Source of the DNA: an uncultured Pseudomonadales bacterium
Lineage (GTDB): Bacteria > Pseudomonadota > Gammaproteobacteria > Pseudomonadales > Azotimanducaceae
Assembly: GCA_905182155.1 (NCBI GenBank)
Contig: CAJJAX010000008.1
Coordinates: forward strand, 1 to 61,540
Reading direction: 5' to 3'
Length of the DNA stretch: 61,540 nt
Each line of letters opens with the position of its first letter. The stretch's first letter is position 1. The notes beneath the pieces were generated by a model that made no database searches, was not told where the DNA came from, and saw only the letters and a list, made by a program, of their open reading frames with translations. Shown here piece by piece: positions 26,700 through 36,636 of this stretch. The position numbers were made by a program, and so were the translations under genes.

Positions 26700-27442
26700 A
26701 GCGCCGTACGGTGATGCTTGAGATCCGGCGTAATGCCCTTCGTTGCTTGGCGTTTGTTCTGCTGATGCCGTCGGCGCTTGCGGCACAGGATCCCCAGCGG
26801 AATGGCGATCTTCGATACATGGTGATTGAAGGTGACCTAGGTAAGGGCGAGCGCGATCAGGTCAGGCGGGTTGTGTTAGCAATGAGGAGCGCTTTGTCTG
26901 ATATCGATCAAGTGAGAAACCAGGTTGAGGGGTTGTCCTGGGTGGCTGCCGCTGAAGTGCGGTTCAATTGGCCGGATGAATTAACCATCAGTGTGCACCC
27001 TGAACGGGCGATCGCTTACTGGAATGAAGCGGCGTTTATTAATGAGGAAGGCGTTGCCTTTCAGTCCACGTTTCATGCGGGGATTGATTTGCCGCATCTT
27101 TATGGGCCTCGGGATCAGGTGGATGAGGTGATGCGCCGATATCTAGAAATACGGCGCGCTTTGCCTGACTTTGCAATTGAAATGGTCGAGGTGAGGGCGC
27201 GAGGCGCCGTGGCGTTTGAGCTTCGAGCAGGTTGGCAGGTGTTGCTGGGAAGCTCAGATATCAGCGAGCGGTTACACCGATCGGTTGTGGTGATCAATCG
27301 GCTTGAGGGGATGGGTGTGAATCCGCTCAATACGCGAATTGATGCGCGTTATACCGATGGCGTGGCAATCAATGGCGCGATTCCAACCACAGAGGTTCTG
27401 TTAACGACGCACCAAAATTCACTAGAAGGTAACAAACTATGA
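26696..27442 (+). CDS. ftsQ: Cell division protein FtsQ (divergent)
   Basis: FtsQ is the periplasmic scaffold that binds FtsL and FtsB. The 248-residue product keeps the FtsQ core (VEGLSWVAAAEVRFNWPDEL, ISVHPERAIAYWNE, FINEEGVAFQ, VEVRARGAVAFELRAGWQVL), but its N terminus (LRCLAFVLLMPSALAAQDPQ) looks like a cleavable signal sequence with an ALA-A site rather than the usual uncleaved anchor, and the POTRA region is weakly conserved. Position between murC and ftsA, with ATGA overlaps on both sides, supports the call. Confidence 0.85.
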   Translation: MKRRTVMLEIRRNALRCLAFVLLMPSALAAQDPQRNGDLRYMVIEGDLGKGERDQVRRVVLAMRSALSDIDQVRNQVEGLSWVAAAEVRFNWPDELTISVHPERAIAYWNEAAFINEEGVAFQSTFHAGIDLPHLYGPRDQVDEVMRRYLEIRRALPDFAIEMVEVRARGAVAFELRAGWQVLLGSSDISERLHRSVVVINRLEGMGVNPLNTRIDARYTDGVAINGAIPTTEVLLTTHQNSLEGNKL

Positions 27443-28678
27443 GTAATGCCAATAGAAATCGCATTATTGTGGGCCTCGACATCGGAACATCGAAAGTGGT
27501 CGCCATTGTTGGCGAGATCAATCCCGAGGGCAGGTTAGAGATTATTGGCTTGGGCAGCCACGGCTCCAAGGGATTAAAGAAGGGCGTGGTTGTCAATATT
27601 GAATCAACGGTGCAGTCGATTCAACGCGCCATCGAAGAGGCTGAACTGATGGCAGGATGCCAGATACAGTCTGTGTATGCGGGCATTGCGGGCAGCCATA
27701 TCCGCAGTATGGGCTCACATGGGATCGTGGCGATCCGTGACCGAGAGGTGTTTCAGCCTGACATCGACCGAGTGATTGATGCGGCGCAAGCCGTTGCGAT
27801 TCCGGCTGATCAGAAGATTCTCCATATCTTGCCTCAGGAATTCATTATCGACACTCAAGAGGGGGTAAAGGAGCCGCTCGGAATGTCAGGCGTTCGGTTA
27901 GAGGCAAAGGTGCACTTAGTGACCTGCGCCGTCAATGCCGCACAGAACATTGAAAAGTGTATCAAGCTTTGCGGCCTAGGGGTTGATGACATTATCTTGG
28001 AGCAGTTGGCTTCAAGCTATTCGGTCTTGACCGAGGATGAGAAGGATCTTGGCGTCTGCATGGTCGACATTGGTGGTGGGACGTCGGATATCGCAATTTA
28101 TACCGAAGGCGCGATCAAGCACACCGCGGTCATCCCGATTGCTGGCGATCAAGTGACCAATGATATTGCGATGGCCTTGCGAACCCCGACCCAAAATGCT
28201 GAAGAAATCAAAATTAAGTACGCCTGTGCCTTGGGCTCTCTCGCGGGTGAAAACGAAACCATCAAAGTGCCCAGTGTCGGGGATCGAGAAGATCGAAGCT
28301 TGTCCCGGCAAGCGCTTGCCGAGGTGGTCGAGCCCAGGTACGAGGAATTATTCACGTTGATTCAAGCTGAGCTGCGGCGGAGCGGTTTTGAGGATCTGAT
28401 TCCTGCTGGGATAGTCTTGACTGGCGGGGCCTCAAAAATGGAAGGCGTGGTGGAGCTTGCTGAAGAAATTTTTCACATGCCAGTCAGTTTGGGGGCGCCA
28501 CGTAAATGTTTCTGGGCTCGCTGATATCGTCAGAAACCCAATTTATGCAACCGCCGTTGGCCTGCTTCAGTATGGCGCAGCCCAAGGCGATCGAGCGGGA
28601 CGGCCTGCCGCGGCAGACGCAGTGGGTGATTCGATTTGGTCAAAAGTTAAACAGTGGCTGTTAGGTAATGAATCCTAA
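27439..28678 (+). CDS. ftsA: Cell division protein FtsA (frameshifted at about 28504-28506)
   Basis: FtsA is the actin-like protein that tethers FtsZ to the membrane. The first frame covers the ATPase core (GLDIGTSKVVAIVGEIN, the 1C domain, VDIGGGTSDIAIYTEGAI, IVLTGGASKMEGVVELAEE) and then stops early at 28524. The remaining C terminus (NVSGLADIVRNPIYATAVGL and the amphipathic tail KVKQWLLGNE) is in another frame. Removing one A from the aaa at 28504-28506 restores GAPRNVSGLADIVRNP, the family motif. Probably a homopolymer error. Confidence 0.93.
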
Positions 28679-28714
28679 TCGCGACAAAATAATCATAAAT
28701 CTGGAGATGATTCT

Positions 28715-29872
28715 ATGTTCGAACTAATTGATAACCAACCTCAACATGCGGTTATAAAGGTCATTGGCGTCGGTGGTGGTGGCGGCAACGCAGTGCAACA
28801 TATGGTTGACCATCACATTGAGGGGGTCGAATTTGTCTGCGCCAATACCGATGCCCAGGCATTGCAGCGGTTAACCGCGCGGACCCTTTTGCAATTGGGC
28901 TCGGACATCACCAAAGGCCTTGGGGCTGGCGCTAATCCGAGTATGGGTAAGAGTGCCGCCCTAGAGGATAAAGAGCGCATTCAGGAGGTGCTCGAGGGGG
29001 CCGACATGGTATTCATTACCGCCGGTATGGGCGGTGGTACCGGCACGGGCGCCGCGCCAATTGTTGCCGAAGTGGCGCGCGAGCTTGGAATCCTAACAGT
29101 CGCGGTTGTGACTAAGCCTTTTCCCTTCGAAGGACGCAAGCGTGCGTTAGTCGCGCAGCAGGGCATCGAAGCGCTCAGCGAGCATGTGGATTCACTGATC
29201 ACCATTCCTAACGAGAAGCTCCTCGATGTCTTAGGGAAAGACGCGTCGCTTTTGGATGCGTTCAAGGCGGCCAACGATGTGCTTCTCGGCGCGGTCAAAG
29301 GTATCGCCGACCTCATCATGAATCCGGGTATGATCAATGTCGATTTTGCCGATGTTCGAACCATTATGTCTGAAATGGGCATGGCGATGATGGGTAGCGG
29401 TGCGGCAGTTGGCAGTAATCGTGCGTTAGAAGCCGCAGAAGCAGCGGTCAGAAGTCCGCTGTTGGATGATATCGACTTTTCTGGCGCCCGGGGCATTTTG
29501 GTCAATATTGCGGCTGGCATCGATATTACCCTGACGGAATTTTCTCAGGTCGGTGCAACGATTGATAACTTTGCATCAGACAATGCAACGGTCGTTATTG
29601 GCACCGTGATTGACCCGGAAATGGGCGATGAAATGCGGGTCACCGTTGTGGCGACAGGCTTAGGTCTTGATAAGATCGACAAAAATCCGGAGCTGCCGGC
29701 GGCGCTGCGCAGACGGCTCGCCGGGGATGGTGTGCCGGATTATCACCAGTTGGATAAACCGACCATCATTCGGAACAAGGCGATGGTGGATGGGGGATCA
29801 GTCTCATTGGGGCAGCAGCAAGACTTGGAGTATTTGGATATTCCCGCTTTTCTAAGGCGGCAGGCGGATTAG
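28715..29872 (+). CDS. ftsZ: Cell division GTPase FtsZ
   Basis: FtsZ polymerises into the Z ring. The 385-residue protein has the tubulin signature GGGTGTGAAPIVAE (about 106 onward), the N-terminal VIGVGGGGGNAVQHM, the T7 synergy loop NVDFADV (about 207-213) and the conserved C-terminal peptide LDIPAFLRRQAD that binds FtsA and ZipA. A ggaga ribosome site precedes the ATG. It ends the dcw cluster. Confidence 0.98.
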   Translation: MFELIDNQPQHAVIKVIGVGGGGGNAVQHMVDHHIEGVEFVCANTDAQALQRLTARTLLQLGSDITKGLGAGANPSMGKSAALEDKERIQEVLEGADMVFITAGMGGGTGTGAAPIVAEVARELGILTVAVVTKPFPFEGRKRALVAQQGIEALSEHVDSLITIPNEKLLDVLGKDASLLDAFKAANDVLLGAVKGIADLIMNPGMINVDFADVRTIMSEMGMAMMGSGAAVGSNRALEAAEAAVRSPLLDDIDFSGARGILVNIAAGIDITLTEFSQVGATIDNFASDNATVVIGTVIDPEMGDEMRVTVVATGLGLDKIDKNPELPAALRRRLAGDGVPDYHQLDKPTIIRNKAMVDGGSVSLGQQQDLEYLDIPAFLRRQAD

Positions 29873-29948
29873 AGCGCAGCGGGCCATGACTGACCAATCG
29901 GTGAGTCACGGCTGACCCTTTGAACACAAGGCGCATGAGCACGAGCGT

Positions 29949-29978
29949 CAGACCCAGTGACGGGTCTGGGGCTTTCTT
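29949..29978 (+). terminator. Probable terminator after ftsZ
   Basis: A 7-bp stem cagaccc / gggtctg with loop agtgac is followed by ggggctttctt. The T-tract is interrupted, so termination may be partial. Confidence 0.45.
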
Positions 29979-30127
29979 GTACGTATTTTCTGCCGTTCAA
30001 TGACCTTGGCGCAGGCCTCAAAAAGAATCAAATAGAGATGATATCGTAATATTTCGAATAAAATGCAACTTTTCTCCATTATTAGGGTCAATATTGGAGT
30101 CATTCCGTAGTTATCGCATTTGTGTTT

Positions 30128-30136
30128 TGTTAAGAT
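30128..30136 (+). promoter_or_regulatory. Extended -10 promoter for lpxC
   Basis: TGTTAAGAT (TGn plus TAAGAT) sits about 80 bp before lpxC, at the downstream edge of an AT-rich region. No good -35 was seen. Confidence 0.4.
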
Positions 30137-30217
30137 CTGCGCCGCGAGGGGATAAGGCTGAGTGAGCTGAAGTATTAGGCTCGAATAAAGGCGATCGCTC
30201 ATTTTGGGATGCTGGAC

Positions 30218-31151
30218 ATGGTAAAGCAGAAGACATTAAAAAATGTGATCCGAGCGACAGGCATCGGACTGCATACGGGCGAGAAGGTTTATTTGACGTT
30301 GCGGCCGGCCCCAGTGGACACAGGCGTGGTGTTCATTCGGTCCGATCTTGACCCAATGGTTGAGATCAAAGCGTTAAACAGCTCAGTTGTTGATACCAAA
30401 CTTGCGACCACCATTGGCGAAGGGTCGGTTAGAATTTCAACCGTTGAGCATGTCCTGGCGGCCTTCTCCGGTTTGGGCATTGATAACGTTTATGTTGAAG
30501 ATAACTTTCGCAGAATTGCCGATTATGGATGGCAGCGCGGCAACTTTTGTGTTTTTGGTCCAGTCAGCTGGCATTGAGGCGCAATCGGCTGCGAAGAAAT
30601 TTATTCGGATTAAAAAGCCGATTCGGGTAAGTGGCGCTGATGGGTTAAACGATTATGGCCAGCGGGTTGAATTGTTGCCCCATTCAGGCTTTAAGGTCAG
30701 TCACACGATTATCTACGATAACGCGGTGATTAAAGAACAACATGCCAGTATTGATTTTGCGAACACCGATTTTATCAAAGCCGTAAGCCGGGCCAGAACC
30801 TTTGGGTTGATGCAGGAATTTGAGCAACTTAGAGAAATGAACCTGGTGCAAGGCGGGAGCCTTGATAACGCCATCGTTGTAGATGAGTATCGGGTTCTAA
30901 ATGCCGATGGGTTGCGTCATGACGATGAGTTTGTCCGGCATAAGATTCTCGACGCCATTGGCGATTTGTACTTGCTGGGTCACAGTATCCTAGGTGAGTT
31001 TGTTGGCTATAAGTCTGGGCACACCGAAAACCATGCGCTGCGAACCGCGCTATTGGCCCAACCCGATGCCTGGGACGTGATTACCTTTAGTGATCGACAG
31101 AAGGCGCCGAGTGCTTATGCAAATCTGGGCGGCCTCGATTACGCATCATAG
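30218..31151 (+). CDS. lpxC: UDP-3-O-acyl-GlcNAc deacetylase LpxC (frameshifted at about 30500-30503)
   Basis: LpxC is the zinc deacetylase that commits precursors to lipid A. Start at ATG 30218 ([21 protein letters not shown]) is preferred over the ATG three codons earlier. The N-terminal frame includes the zinc His in [20 protein letters not shown] and then ends wrongly at 30577. The rest, including [35 protein letters not shown] and the zinc motif [11 protein letters not shown], is in another frame. Deleting one base of gata at 30500-30503 restores [16 protein letters not shown]-like sequence. Likely a sequence error in an essential gene. Confidence 0.93.
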
Positions 31152-31202
31152 GGGCTGCATCTTCGAGATACGGGACTGTTAGTACGATCAAGGTCTTTGG
31201 GT

Positions 31203-31640
31203 TTATCGCCGACTTAATCTCAATAAAGCTGATTTAAGGGCTGGAAAGTCCGTGGTTGCCGCGTGGGCCTGCAGGAGCGATTGGTTGTCCGGGGATATTT
31301 TAGCAGGCTGTCTCGCAACCCGGCTCGCGGTGGTGGTATCAGGGCGGACTTGAACCTTGAGCGCGCGCACATTGGGGATCAACCCTTCGTGCTGTAATTT
31401 TGATAAGAACGGGTATTGTCGGTATTGCAACTGGGTTGCTTGGGCCGCACTGGGCACCTGCAGATAAAGCGTGTTGTCCCGAATGCTTGAAACCTTTACT
31501 CGGATGTCTAGCACCTGCTCGATCGCTGTTTCAAGGCGCTTAAATTCCTGCGCTTGGCGCACGATCGTCGCGGTCGCGCCATGCATATTATCTAAGATGT
31601 CTTCTAATAACTTCATTGGGTCATCATTCAGTTGAATCAC
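31203..31640 (-). CDS. dciA: DUF721 protein, DciA-like helicase loader
   Basis: A 145-residue DUF721 protein. The N-terminal half, MKLLEDILDNMHGATATIVR then LETAIEQVLDIRVKVSSIRD and TLYLQVPSAAQATQLQYRQY, matches the DUF721 KH-like core. DciA proteins load the replicative helicase in bacteria lacking DnaC. The neighbourhood lpxC, DUF721, M23 peptidase, secA is the conserved one in pseudomonads and relatives. The most likely start is the second Met (MKLLED). It is convergent with lpxC and divergent from the M23 gene. Confidence 0.8.
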   Translation of the reverse strand: MIQLNDDPMKLLEDILDNMHGATATIVRQAQEFKRLETAIEQVLDIRVKVSSIRDNTLYLQVPSAAQATQLQYRQYPFLSKLQHEGLIPNVRALKVQVRPDTTTASRVARQPAKISPDNQSLLQAHAATTDFPALKSALLRLSRR

Positions 31641-31682
31641 AATCTGTTAGTATTATGACCGAGATTGGGGCGATAAACAGTT

Positions 31683-32642
31683 ATGAAGCTGATTGTATTT
31701 AACGAAAAAACGGGTAACCACCGGGTGCTTCCGCTGCGGGGACTTCCGATCGGCTTAATGATGCTCGTTATTGGCTTGGGGGTTGGTGGGTTTGGCTTGA
31801 TGGTCGATCATGTTTTTAACGATGACGCCCGAAAAGCACAGCAGCTGTTGAGCAGTCTTGCCAGTTCCCTCAGCGCGCAGCGTCACAAAGTACAGACCTT
31901 TGATCGAGAGCTTGCCCTGAACTTAGAGGTGAGCGCGGCGAGAATCGCTCGACTTGAGTCGAGGCTGCTTCGGCTGGACGCGCTTGGGCAGCGGCTGAGT
32001 GAGTATGCGGCACTCGATGGCGAAGAGTTCGACTTTACGCAGCCAACCGGATTAGGCGGCCCTGATTCTATTGGGTTTGAGGCATCTCGTGAATTTGAGC
32101 AATCGAGCGAGCCGACCGAACCGGATCTCAGGCATCGCTTAACCGCGATGAGCGCCGACATTGCGTGGCGAGCAGATCAATTGGCCGTAATAGAACGGGT
32201 GTTATTGAGGCAGCAGCGGGTTGAAGAAGCCTCCTTGTATGGCAAGCCTGTTGCCAAGGGCTGGGTATCGTCAAACTACGGTATGCGAACCGATCCTTTT
32301 TCTGGCAAGCGGGCGTGGCACAATGGCGTTGATATCGCTGGCGTCGCAGGGGTTGATGTTGTCGCCATCGCTTCGGGTATTGTGACGTTTTCTGGCACGA
32401 AGAGCGGCTACGGTAAAATGATCGAGATTAATCATGGTGGCGGTGTGATCACCCGTTATGGCCATCACGAGTCCTTAGCCGTGTCGGTCGGAGAGCTGGT
32501 GAAGAAGGGTCAGAAAATTGGTGGAATGGGCAGTAGCGGACGTTCCACCGGCCCGCATGTCCACTACGAAATCCATAAAAACAAGCGGTCGGTCGACCCA
32601 TCGATCTATATTCACCGGTTGCCTCGGTCTCGATCAGGCTGA
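31683..32642 (+). CDS. M23 family metallopeptidase, membrane-anchored
   Basis: A 319-residue protein with an N-terminal membrane anchor (GLMMLVIGLGVGGFGLMV, about 23-40), a coiled-coil region, and a C-terminal LytM/M23 domain. Zinc ligands are His and Asp of HNGVDIAG and the HxH of GPHVHYEIH, with the YGHHESLAVSVGELVKKGQ signature between them. These enzymes cut peptidoglycan cross-bridges or act as amidase activators; the intact motifs suggest an active enzyme. It precedes secA, as in Pseudomonas. Confidence 0.9.
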   Translation: MKLIVFNEKTGNHRVLPLRGLPIGLMMLVIGLGVGGFGLMVDHVFNDDARKAQQLLSSLASSLSAQRHKVQTFDRELALNLEVSAARIARLESRLLRLDALGQRLSEYAALDGEEFDFTQPTGLGGPDSIGFEASREFEQSSEPTEPDLRHRLTAMSADIAWRADQLAVIERVLLRQQRVEEASLYGKPVAKGWVSSNYGMRTDPFSGKRAWHNGVDIAGVAGVDVVAIASGIVTFSGTKSGYGKMIEINHGGGVITRYGHHESLAVSVGELVKKGQKIGGMGSSGRSTGPHVHYEIHKNKRSVDPSIYIHRLPRSRSG

Positions 32643-32701
32643 TGGAAGCGCCGGTTGTAATGCAGAAGCCGCATTGATGTGACGATAACGGAACAAATGC
32701 T

Positions 32702-35427
32702 ATGGTAATGAAGATGTTAGGGAGATTGTTCGGCACTAAAAATAGCCGAGAGATCAACCGTCTGAAAAAAATTAGTGACCAGGTCAATGGGTTTGAAGCC
32801 AAGTTTGAGGCGTGCTCTGATCTTGACCTTAAGGCGCTGCGTTCAGAGTTCGTTAACCGGTTGAGCGCAGGCGAGACGCTGAAATCGCTTCTGCCCGAAG
32901 CCTTTGCGGTCGTTCGAGAAGCGGGTAAGCGAGCACTCGGCATGCGCATCTTTGACGTCCAGATGGTTGGGGCTGTCGCCTTACATGAAGGCAGAATCTC
33001 AGAGATGAGAACGGGTGAAGGTAAAACGCTGGTTGCGACCCTCGCTTTGTATCTCAATGTGCTCTGCCGGCTGCCGGTGTGCATGTAATCACCGTCAATG
33101 ATTACCTCGCGAAATGGGGTGCAGAATGGATGGGCCCACTGTTCGCTATGTTGGATATGACTGTCGGCGTTGTCTACGCCGGCCAAAGTCTGGAAGAGAA
33201 AAAAGCAGCCTACGCGGCTGATATTACCTACGGCACCAATAACGAATTTGGGTTCGATTACCTGCGCGACAATATGGCCTTCAGTGCTGAAGATCGGGTT
33301 CAGCGCGGTTTGAATTATGCCATTGTCGATGAGGTCGATTCGATTCTCATTGACGAGGCCCGGACGCCGTTGATCATCTCTGGTGGCGTAGAGAACAGTT
33401 CCGAGCTGTACCGGAACATTAATCGCTTGATCCCGAAGCTGAATCAGCAAATCAAAACCCAGGAAGATATCGACGAAGAACGCACGCCCGAGGGCGACTT
33501 TTACGTCGACGAAAAACAGCGGGATATCGAGCTGACCGAAGAAGGTCATCTAAAAATTGAAGGATTATTAACTCAGAGCGGCTTGCTGGCAGAGGGCGAG
33601 AGCCTCTATGGGGCGAATAATTTAAGTTTGCTGCATCACGTTCATTCGGCGATCAAGGCCGAGGCGTTGTTCCAGAAAGATGTTGATTACATTGTTCAGA
33701 ACGATGAAATCGTCATTGTGGATGAACATACGGGTAGAACCATGCCGGGCAGGCGATGGTCGGGTGGTATTCATCAGGCCATTGAAGCGAAAGAAGGCGT
33801 GACCATCACCAACGAGAGCCAGACGCTGGCGTCAACCACATTTCAGAATTACTTTCGGTTGTATTTAAAATTGGCCGGCATGACGGGGACCGCCGATACC
33901 GAGGCCTTTGAGTTCCGGCAGATCTATGGGTTGGATGTGGTGGTGATTCCCACCAACCTACCGATGATTCGGCGAGATCTCAATGACCTGATTTATATGA
34001 GTCAGCAAGAAAAATTTGAAGCCATTGTTGAGCACGTTTTGGAGATCCAAGACTCTGGCGCGCCGGTGTTGGTGGGTACTGCGTCCATCGAGTCTTCAGA
34101 ATTATTATCGGCGCTACTCAAGAAGCAGAAAATAGCGCACGAGGTGTTGAACGCGAAATTCCATGAGCGTGAAGCTGAGATTATTGCTCAGGCCGGACGC
34201 CCAGGCCGAGTCACCATTGCAACCAACATGGCGGGTCGAGGCACAGACATCATTCTTGGTGGTAATTGGGAGGCAGACGCGGCGGCTTTAGATTCGCCCA
34301 GCGACGCTGATTTGGCAGCCTTAAAAACCAGGTGGCAGGCGAGTCATGACCAGGTTTTAGAAGCTGGTGGACTGCATGTTATCGGCACCGAGCGCCACGA
34401 AAGTCGCAGAATCGATAATCAGCTTCGGGGTCGGGCAGGTCGTCAGGGCGATCCAGGATATTCCCGATTTTATTTGTCGTTAGAAGACAATTTAATGCGA
34501 ATTTTTGCGTCGGACAGGATGCGCAATTTAATGCAGGGCGTGAGTGAGCCAGGGGTGCCGATCGAAGCGCGAATTGTGACCAATTCAATCGAACGCGCCC
34601 AGAAAAAGGTCGAAGCGCGGAACTTTGATATTCGAAAGCAGCTGCTTGAATATGATGATGTTGCCAATGATCAGCGTCAAATGATCTATCGACAGCGGAA
34701 TGAGTTGATGGAAACCTCGGATGTTTCAGAGACGATTACGGCCCTATGGGAAGACGTCCTTAACGATACCGTGAGTGGGTTTATACCGCCCCAAAGCCTG
34801 ATCGAACAGTGGGATGTACCGGGCTTGAGTCAAGCGCTGTCGACCGACTTTGGCCTTGATGTGCCGCTGCAGACAATGCTCGATGAGGATGAGTCGTTAG
34901 TCGAAGAGGATCTGCGCCAGATCATTATCGAGCAAGCCAAGGCGCGCTACGCAGAAAAAGAAGCCCTTTTGGGGCAGGAGCTCCGCTTATTTGAAAAGCG
35001 CATTATGCTCGACATTCTCGACAATCTTTGGAAAGAGCATTTGGCTGGGATGGATTACCTGCGGCAAGGCATCCATCTACGGGCTTACGCTCAAAAGCAA
35101 CCGAAGCAGGAGTACAAGCGAGAAGCGTTCGAGCTGTTCGAGGGACTGCTATACAACGTCAAGGTTGAAGTGATCCGGTTTTTGTCCCGGGTTCAATTCA
35201 AAGCCGATGAAAATGCCCAGGCATTGGAAGACCGGCGTCGAGCGGAAGCGGCGAAAAGCAAAATGATTTTTCAGAAATCGCAGGCCCCTGACGCGCCGGA
35301 ATCAGATCCGGCTGACGCGCAACAGCCGGCACCCTTCGTGCGCCCAGAGAAAAAAGTTGGGCGTAACGAGATCTGTCCGTGCGGGTCGGGTAAAAAGTAC
35401 AAATCCTGTCATGGACGACTCGGCTAA
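32702..35427 (+). CDS. secA: Preprotein translocase ATPase SecA (frameshifted at about 33064-33070)
   Basis: SecA drives post-translational export through SecYEG. The N-terminal frame contains Walker [19 protein letters not shown] and stops at 33088. The rest begins [17 protein letters not shown] and continues through [54 protein letters not shown] and the C-terminal zinc tail [16 protein letters not shown]. Restoring one base in tgccg rejoins the frames. The motif DYLAxRDAxxM reads [11 protein letters not shown] here. Total length, about 908 residues, is normal. Confidence 0.94.
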
Positions 35428-36632
35428 TGGCCGTTGGCGGCAACCGTCTTGATTGGTTTCCCATCGATGGTATTGAACTCAACACTCTCGCTGCAGGGAT
35501 TCGCTATCAAAACCGCGAAGATTTATTGCTCATCCGATGTGATCCGGCGACGACGGCAGGTGTTTTCACTAAAAGTTTGTTCGCTGCAGCTCCCGTTGAG
35601 TTGGGTAAAAAGCACTTAGCTAAAACATCACCCCAGTATTTTCTTATCAATAGCGGTAATGCGAATGCAGGCGTGGGTGACGCCGGCCTCGATGATGCCT
35701 CCACCTGTTGTTTAGCAGTATCTCAACTTGCTGGTGTTCGACCCGAAGCCGTAATCCCATTTTCCACGGGTGTTATTGGCGAACGGCTGCCTGTTGTAAA
35801 CATCACGAATGCACTGGATGCGTTAATAGCAGAGCTGTCGGAGGATAATTGGTTACTTGCAGCGCAAGGCATAATGACCACAGACACTCGACCAAAAATA
35901 ACGTCGAGGCAAATTTCCATTGATGGAGAATGCATTACGCTGACCGGTATCGCTAAGGGGGCTGGAATGATTCAGCCCAATATGGCGACGATGCTGTGTT
36001 TTATTGGGTGCGACGCCAAGGTTAGCCAAGAGACCTTGCAGGATATGCTGCGCGCAGCGGCAGATTCGTCGTTAAACCGAATCACGGTCGACAGCGATAC
36101 CTCCACCAATGATGCGGTGGTGCTGATGGCGACGGGTCGATCCGGGGTTGATCTTGACCAGGACCTTGAGGCCCAGACAGCGTTCCAGGATGCCTTAACC
36201 GATTTAATGTTGGAGCTAGCGCAGGCCCTGGTGCGCGACGGTGAGGGTGCAACGAAGTTTGTGACCGTGCAAGTGGATGGCGCTGAAACGAACGAGCAGG
36301 CGCTAGAAATCGCGTTTTCGGTCGCTAATTCGCCGCTGATAAAAACAGCACTCTTTGCCGGTGATGCCAATTGGGGGCGCTTGGCGATGGCGGTGGGGAA
36401 GGTTGCCACCCCTTTCGACGCCAGCCGGGTGGATCTCTTTATTGGGGAAGTTTGCCTAATGCGTGGGGGAATCAAAAATCCACTCTATGAAGAAGCGGAT
36501 GGTGCGCGGGTGATGGCCGCCGAGGAAGTCTTACTGCGGGTCGATCTTAATGCGGGTGATTGTTCAGAAACAGTGTGGACGAGCGATCTGTCGCATGAGT
36601 ATATTAAGATCAATGCAGAATACCGCACTTAA
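35427..36632 (+). CDS. argJ: Bifunctional ornithine acetyltransferase/N-acetylglutamate synthase ArgJ
   Basis: ArgJ recycles the acetyl group from N-acetylornithine to glutamate in arginine synthesis. The 401-residue precursor has INSGNANAGVGDAGLDDA, FSTGVIGERLPV, and the autocleavage site ATMLCFIGCDA (the Thr of ATML is the nucleophile of the beta chain), then SLNRITVDSDTSTNDAVVLM, ALVRDGEGATKFV and FAGDANWGRLAMAVG. Its ATG overlaps the secA stop (TAATG). It is convergent with yacG. Confidence 0.96.
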   Translation: MAVGGNRLDWFPIDGIELNTLAAGIRYQNREDLLLIRCDPATTAGVFTKSLFAAAPVELGKKHLAKTSPQYFLINSGNANAGVGDAGLDDASTCCLAVSQLAGVRPEAVIPFSTGVIGERLPVVNITNALDALIAELSEDNWLLAAQGIMTTDTRPKITSRQISIDGECITLTGIAKGAGMIQPNMATMLCFIGCDAKVSQETLQDMLRAAADSSLNRITVDSDTSTNDAVVLMATGRSGVDLDQDLEAQTAFQDALTDLMLELAQALVRDGEGATKFVTVQVDGAETNEQALEIAFSVANSPLIKTALFAGDANWGRLAMAVGKVATPFDASRVDLFIGEVCLMRGGIKNPLYEEADGARVMAAEEVLLRVDLNAGDCSETVWTSDLSHEYIKINAEYRT

Positions 36633-36636
36633 CCGT

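Larger units (their letters stand above)
29873..30217. other. ftsZ-lpxC intergenic region
   Basis: About 345 bp without a gene. It has a hairpin cagaccc / gggtctg (29949-29968) followed by ggggctttcttg, a weak terminator candidate after ftsZ. An AT-rich stretch (about 30020-30130) leads to an extended -10 TGTTAAGAT for lpxC. A minus-strand open frame across the AT-rich part has no coding signs. Confidence 0.5.

Noticed and set aside
29948-30202. 84-codon minus-strand ORF upstream of lpxC
   Set aside because: It covers the AT-rich promoter region and a hairpin, and has no recognisable family or conserved context.
32449-33549. Long minus-strand ORF of 366 codons across the M23/secA region
   Set aside because: It is antisense to the M23 peptidase and SecA frames, which are strongly supported by motifs.
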